Below, one piece after another: positions 10,401 through 14,604 of a stretch of 14,604 nucleotides of DNA (position 1 is the stretch's first letter; every line of letters begins with the position of its first letter). The stretch is from NCBI GenBank assembly GCA_022496205.1, contig WTXD01000252.1, positions 1 through 14,604 of the forward strand, given 5' to 3'. The stretch is from Gloeopeniophorella convolvens. Taxonomy: Eukaryota > Basidiomycota > Agaricomycetes > Russulales. The translations under genes and the position numbers were made by a program. The notes under the pieces were generated by a model. It did no database searches, was not told the origin of the DNA, and saw nothing but the letters and a program-made list of their open reading frames with translations.

Positions 10401-10876
10401 CTTCGTGGTTCTTCATATAATTACCTGGGATCTAGGGCCCGTTCAGCAAGCAAGACGCGAGGAGAGGGATGCCGGTTGAGAGACGCACCGTAAGGAGTAT
10501 TCCGATGGCACCGAAGATCATTTCTCCAGGTCGAACGCTGAACTTGACACTTGAGCATTCAACTACAGACCGTAGAGATGTAGAACGCACGAGACCTGCT
10601 GCCTTTCCAGCCGTGTCGCAGAGTGGACGGATGACCCCAATAGTCCGGCTCAATCTTCTCGAGTACGCGGGTCCTGAAGCTACTCTTATGGATGCGTCCA
10701 ACTGTTTTGCTTGCTTCCGAAGTAGGGTAGTAACCTCTTCCGGGGATGTACAGCTGCTGAGCTGGATGACGAGCACATCGTAGTGGGATCCCGCCCTGTC
10801 TTTTCTTGTAGTCTTCCAACGCTTGAGTGAAAATCAATTGGTAGGGCGTTGCGCTCGGAGTCTCTGTCGCAGACAT
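7495..10876 (-). CDS. STAND/NLR-type receptor: N-terminal helical domain, NACHT, ankyrin repeats (frameshift in exon 1)
   Basis: Inferred exons are 10876-10489, 10431-10002, 9946-9776, 9725-9701, 9631-9029 and 8971-7495, all with GT-AG introns of 50-69 nt, giving about 1,030 residues. The first ~270 residues are helical and resemble the N-terminal domain common in basidiomycete STAND proteins. The NACHT domain has Walker A GKPGAGKT, formed across the 9726-9775 intron, and Walker B YIVVDALDEL (near 9335-9360), followed by a sensor-like CVTSRPEDD. A winged-helix region with VQFAHFSVKEFLTSD follows, and then about six ankyrin repeats to the stop. Such proteins act as cytosolic signal-sensing switches in fungal non-self recognition or programmed cell death; that role is inferred. 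Exon 1 changes frame by one base near 10780-10800 and no GT lies upstream to supply an intron. The allele may therefore be inactive, or the sequence may carry an error there. Confidence 0.82.
7868..8164 (-). repeat. Three tandem 99-bp units encoding near-identical ankyrin repeats
   Basis: Units 8066-8164, 7967-8065 and 7868-7966 have an exact 99-bp (33-residue) period. By hand count the first two match at roughly 87 of 99 positions. Each encodes GADxNASGGxYGSALxGAxxNGKLDxVxLLLDx. Differences fall mainly at a few positions (L/P/H after GG, Q/H, A/V, S/W, M/I). Repeats on either side are more diverged, which suggests recent duplication or gene conversion within the array. Confidence 0.8.
10780..10800 (-). 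other. Apparent one-base frameshift in NLR exon 1
   Basis: The frame from the ATG at 10876 reads the expected N-terminus (...QALEDYKKRQGG). The continuing homologous segment (...VIQLSSCTSPEEVTTLL) is in the next frame. The second frame has a TGA upstream and no ATG of its own, and no GT donor lies between the start region and the shift. A GGGCGGG run sits at the switch point, where an indel or base-calling error is plausible. Confidence 0.6.
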
Positions 10877-11518
10877 GGGGATGATGAATCCTCCGGTTGT
10901 TTAGCAGGGGGGTGGATGAAACGGGTCCTTGTGGCAGAGGGGGTGGGTGAAGGACAAGTGCTGAAGGCCACGAATGGTGTTCGGCGCTCAGATTGACATG
11001 ATGCTATGCAGTGTACACGCATATACATGTTAGGCAAGGAAAGGACTGTTACAGCACGCATAGCCGCCTGCGAAGCCTACAGAGGCCCGTACAGGATATG
11101 CATAGCGAAGTCACCGGTCCAGCCGCGCAACTCCCGCCAGGTTCACGAAGGTAGTCCGACTCGCATTGCTCGTACCCAATGCTCGTTGCCATAGAGCGGC
11201 GGGCAAGGAGAATAAGAGGCTATGATAGGTCGAGGTAAGCCTCTTGGCTGCGGCAGGTTGACACGTGCCGTAGTTGTTGCCAGTCTGCGGCGATGGCTTC
11301 ATCCTCGCCCTGTGGCGAGTGCATTGCTCCCCCAATCGCGACTGTAGAAGAAAAACCGGTTGACTCGATTAGATAATTGAGCCGGAGGCAGCGGTGAATA
11401 TCACGCGTGCAACGCCCGACGTCTGCAACGTGCATGGCGATGCTTGTGGCAGCACCCGCGCTGCATCCCGTCTCACCCGCACGACCTTCGCCCGCTGCCT
11501 CTACGCAACCCGCTCCCA
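10877..11518. promoter_or_regulatory. Divergent intergenic region between the NLR gene and the carnitine acetyltransferase fragment
   Basis: About 640 bases separate the minus-strand receptor start (10876) from the plus-strand ATG at 11519, so it should hold both promoters if both are expressed. No conserved coding segment or clear promoter element was recognised; open frames here read as low-complexity. Confidence 0.4.
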
Positions 11519-12208
11519 ATGCCAGCCCCCAGCCTGCTCCCCGCAGACCGGAAGGCCGCCGCTCTCCCGCACCTCCCCGTCCTCCCGCTCGCCCCGACCC
11601 TCGCCCGCCTCAAGCGCTCCCTTGCGCCCCTCGCCCGCCCCTCGGACGAGCTCGCCGCCGCCGCCGAGGCGCACATCGATGCCTTTGCGCAGAGCCCCGG
11701 GCCCGAGCTTCAGGGGCGCCTCGAGGCGCACGCGCAGGGCCGCGAGTACTGGCTCGAGTGGTGGGACGATGGCGCGTACCTCGCCTACCCCGACCCGGTG
11801 CGTCGTCGCACCCGCTCTCCCCCCTAGCGCGCGCGCTGAGTGCCGAACGCACCGGCAAATGCCTGCTACGCGCGTGCGCGCGAAGCGTGCTGACCCCCTC
11901 CCCCAGACGGCTTCGCGGACCCACCCGCCGAGACGATGCCCACTGGCAAGCTCTCAGGCCCTGCCGCCGCGCGCTACCGCTCCGCCTCGCTCACCTGCGC
12001 CTCCCTCAAGCACCCCGAGGTACCCGCCGAGGGCACCAAAGACGCGCCCTTCTGCATGGAAACCTACTGGTGCGCCCCCTTCGCCGCGCGCCCGCTCACG
12101 CACGCCCGCTCATACGCACACAGCTGGATGTTCGACTGCACGCGCGTGCCAGGTGCGCAAGGTGCCGACTGGAGCGTCTCGTACGCGCAGGCGGGCGACG
12201 GGCACGTT
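11519..12208 (+). pseudogene. Carnitine O-acetyltransferase, 5' fragment (truncated)
   Basis: Family members transfer acetyl groups between CoA and carnitine, feeding acetyl units between cell compartments. Exons 11519-11801, 11907-12069 and 12124-12208 encode a typical N-terminus: LPHLPVLPLAPTLARLKRSL, then EYWLEWWDDGAYLAYPDPV, and FCMETYCWMFDCTRVPGAQG formed across a 54-nt intron (12070-12123). The second intron (11802-11906) joins DPV directly to GFADPP; a conserved block usual between these two is not seen. Similarity ends after GDGHV at about 12208, where the normal protein would continue for several hundred more residues including the catalytic His and the CoA/carnitine sites. Those are absent, so this copy cannot be functional. 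The fragment is much more GC-rich than its surroundings. An ATG at 11519 was preferred because no in-frame ATG lies upstream and it gives a short N-terminus. Confidence 0.72.
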
Positions 12209-12210
12209 CA

Positions 12211-13690
12211 AAGTACAAAAGCAAAGAGCTCGTTCAGGAGGCTTCTGCGCGCTGCCGCTGCGAGACCGCTCACGCTCAACGTCACAACATTCCAACGTGG
12301 CTGGACCGTGAACCCTATGCCTGGTTTCAAAAACACTAAATTTGCTATATACAGGTGCCACACGCTCGGTGACTACCAGAATGGATCGAGTGGATCGGAA
12401 TGACAATTCAACAACACAAAGCGTACGTGGGATTCCGTATCTGTAGTAGAGATCGATGCTCACCCATCCCTCAATTCAGGGAGAGTCACAGCATCGCGTC
12501 ATCGAGCGGCGATTCGCGCGAACCAACAAGAATAACTTCACGGCGAAGCTGGCCGCCGCCGAGAGTTATGAGCACGTGGCGTGCCGTGTCGTACGACGCG
12601 TGGAGGCCCATCTGCAGGCCAAGCGGATGCCTCAGTCCCCTGAGAACGACCGCTGTCAGCCTATCAAGCAGTGCCGCACCGACGAAGCGCCTGCGGATCT
12701 CGCAGCCCACTACGAGGTGACTCAGTCTGTCAAGGACTGGGACCACCTGCTTACACGCTGCGTCAAGAATAGTACAATGGTGATGAACAGGAATACAGCA
12801 ATCAAGATCGTGCCGAAGTCGCGATTCTCGACGAAAGAATGTAGTACCACAATACGCTGCGCGTCAATCAAACGACCTACGACCTGCGACGTGAGCAAGA
12901 CACCATCAACTGTTCTCGGCCAGAGGTGATGGTCTTGTCCTGCGAGGACGGGGATGATTCCCATCCATATTGGTACGCGCGTGTGCAGGCTATCTTCCAC
13001 CTGAACGTCTTGCATTGCCCCGCAAGTGCCCCGAACCAGAGACCTCCGAGTGGATGGACGTGCTCTGGGTGCGATGGCTTAACCTTGACATGTCAATCCG
13101 TGGGAAGTGGGCGAAAAATCGACACCACGCCTCTCTTTCATCCCTCCAGCGATCCGGGAGCATTCGGATTCTTGAACGCCATGCAAGTTATCCAAGGCAT
13201 CCATCTCATCCAGCAATTCGACCATGATACAGCAGATCCATTGTTGCCGCCTTCTTTCGTCCGCAAGCCTGAAGATGACGACAAGGATTATGATTACTAT
13301 GTCAATCAGTGAGTAATACGCGTCCCGTACTCGGACACGCTCGCTAATATGTCATTAAATCCGTAGACCATGATATGGTGGTGCGGTTGTGCGGTGGGGG
13401 TGTCGATCACCTCGGAGCTCTTTTCCTCGACGAGAAATTGGAAGGATTGTTATGCCGTGGACCGCGACCACGGAGAGGATGATGTGTTCATCTCAGCTCT
13501 GTCCATGAATGCCCCACCCATCGCAGATGATGATGATGACGAATTCCATCTTGACCCGGACATGGACATGCCTGAAGAGGAGCCCCAGTCTGTGCTCCCA
13601 GACAACGAAAACGGACTCGCCCCGGCGTTCGACGACAATAGGAGATCGGACGACGAGATCTTAGAGGATGAAGGCTTCGCTCCTCTTTGA
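12211..13690 (+). pseudogene. Plavaka-like (CACTA-related) transposase, decayed 3' portion
   Basis: The pieces match, in order, the C-terminal half of a very common agaricomycete transposase family. They are KELVQEASARCR (12223 on), KFAIYRCHTLGDY (12339 on), QHRVIERRFARTNKNNF, EYSNQDRAEVAILDERM, NQTTYDLRREQDTIN, SHPYWYARVQAIFHLNV, WMDVLWVRWLNLDM, PGAFGFLNAMQVIQGIHLI, HDMVVRLCGGGVDHLG and an acidic DDDDDEF tail. Frame switches occur near 12400, 12760, 13030, 13140, 13366 and 13430. In-frame TAG codons lie at 12770-12772 and 12842-12844. Two intron-like gaps remain recognisable (12423-12479, GTACGT...TTCAG; 13309-13366, GTGAGT...CGTAG), so decay took place at the DNA level. The N-terminal part with the DDE core is missing. 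The family name rests on recalled sequence patterns. Confidence 0.7.
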
Positions 13691-14085
13691 CCGCCTCTCA
13701 CAACGGCAGCACGTCGCTGCGAAAACCCCGTCGCAGCCACGCTCGAAGGGGCTGGGTCCGACTACTCGCCGGCGCCTACCCTGACCGCTTCGCTGGCAAC
13801 GACGGATGCATCTCAGGATAGCCTCAACGAGCAACGCACCGTCCAAATGCACTTCGTCGAACACGCATCAGATCGTGGTACCATGAAAATAGCTACGTTC
13901 ACTGCCATGCCGACGCTCGTGTATGCACATGTGAGCGAGAGTGGGATCGCTCGGGCGTGAAATGGCTGTGCATGGAATTGTTGGATGTATGGTCGATTCA
14001 AGACAAACACGCAGCGTTTGCACCTCGTAGATATGATACATTTGTACCGTAGTCCATATCGTAATGAAATCGAGTTAATTGGGTG
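13691..14085. other. Non-coding or unrecognised sequence
   Basis: No conserved coding segment, terminal repeat or RNA gene was recognised between the transposase remnant and the exchange-factor fragment. It may include the original 3' flank of the Plavaka-like copy. Confidence 0.35.
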
Positions 14086-14289
14086 CTACAAACGCTTGGA
14101 AAACAGCGCACGCGCGATGCCGACGAGGGGAGACGTCTGAGAATGCGGGGATGACCCGGGCATGTGCTGCGCGCGCGATATCCGATTGCTACAGGAACCC
14201 CAGTGGTCTTGGGTCTGGTTGCGTCTGCGGCGACGCCGATTCTCTGCCCGTGCAACACGACGCACGGCGCGGGCGGTCAGCAGCGTGCG

Positions 14290-14604
14290 CATGCCCAACT
14301 CGTCCGTCGCGATGACGTGCAGCTCGAGTAGGATCGGCTGCGGGCGGGGTCCGCCGCCGGGTCGGCGCAGGGAGGGACGCACGCACCGGGTGGTAGACCT
14401 TATACTGGTCGGCCTTGTTCTTCTGCTTGACTATCAGCAGCGCGTGGCCGAGTAAGAACACGAGCAGCTCGCCGCTGTCGCCTTGCGAACCGCCACGGCG
14501 CCTGAGCGGGCCTTTATAAATGAGCTCACGGCCGTCCTCGCAGAGGCACAAGTAGGCCTGCTCGCCCGGACGGAAGACGAGCTGCTGGTCGAGCTGCAGC
14601 AGGT
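14290..14604 (-). pseudogene. Rho1-type guanine nucleotide exchange factor, PH-domain fragment (enters from right edge, 3' part missing)
   Basis: The minus-strand frame entering from the right edge reads QLVFRPGEQAYL, then RELIYKGPLRRRGGSQGDSG, ELLVFLLGHALLIVKQKNK and ADQYKVYHP. A 49-nt GT-AG intron (14338-14386) follows, then PILLELHVIATDE. This is the PH domain that follows the DH domain in fungal Rom1/Rom2/Tus1-like activators of Rho1, which controls cell-wall synthesis and polarity. Similarity fades before 14290; the frame runs to a stop at 14086, but the rest of the PH domain and the C-terminal CNH domain normal for these proteins are not seen. The DH domain would lie outside the window. 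It is either a truncated gene copy or a gene whose distal exons are badly degraded. Confidence 0.65.

Noticed and set aside
11394..12339. Long plus-strand frames rich in Arg, Pro and Ser over the acetyltransferase region
   Set aside because: These come from GC-rich codon bias in the wrong frame; the acetyltransferase motifs are in another frame with fitting introns.

Overview
The window looks like accessory DNA from a filamentous basidiomycete, most likely an agaricomycete. The genes are broken by many short GT-AG introns (49-117 nt, mostly 50-75 nt, donors such as GTACGT and GTGAGT). The recognisable families are basidiomycete ones: a NACHT/ankyrin STAND receptor, a Plavaka-like transposase remnant, and a large fungal transposase that starts with a Ulp1-type protease. 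No rRNA, tRNA or CRISPR array was seen. All family calls come from reading the sequence; no searches were run.

Positions 115-6966 are a complete DNA transposon of 6,852 bp. It has 15-bp perfect terminal inverted repeats that continue imperfectly to about 32 bp, and it is bracketed by an exact 8-bp direct repeat (107-114 and 6967-6974), read as the target site duplication. Both subterminal zones carry copies of one motif (ATTCGGT, a spacer, then CATCTAACC). The interior holds one minus-strand gene (6403 down to 412). Spliced through seven inferred introns it reads open for about 1,823 residues: a Ulp1/C48 cysteine protease module, a BED-like zinc finger, a DDE-type transposase core with P-element/THAP9-like motifs, a disordered linker and a basic C-terminus. 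The intact reading frame, inverted repeats and duplication suggest a recent and possibly autonomous insertion.

Positions 7495-10876 (minus strand) hold a STAND/NLR-type gene: N-terminal helical domain, NACHT ATPase (Walker A GKPGAGKT, Walker B VVDALDE), winged-helix region and ankyrin repeats. Three ankyrin repeats are tandem 99-bp units of high identity. One frame change in exon 1 with no usable intron suggests a frameshift or a base error.

The right part is a patchwork of gene fragments. The 5' end of a carnitine acetyltransferase gene (11519 to about 12208, plus strand) stops abruptly and is followed at once by the decayed 3' part of a Plavaka-like transposase gene (about 12211-13690, plus strand). 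At the right edge (14290-14604, minus strand) lies a piece of a Rho1-type guanine nucleotide exchange factor covering most of a PH domain; it loses similarity inside that domain. Together this looks like a transposon-rich, rearranged segment in which an immune-receptor-like gene sits beside a young transposon and truncated copies of housekeeping genes.
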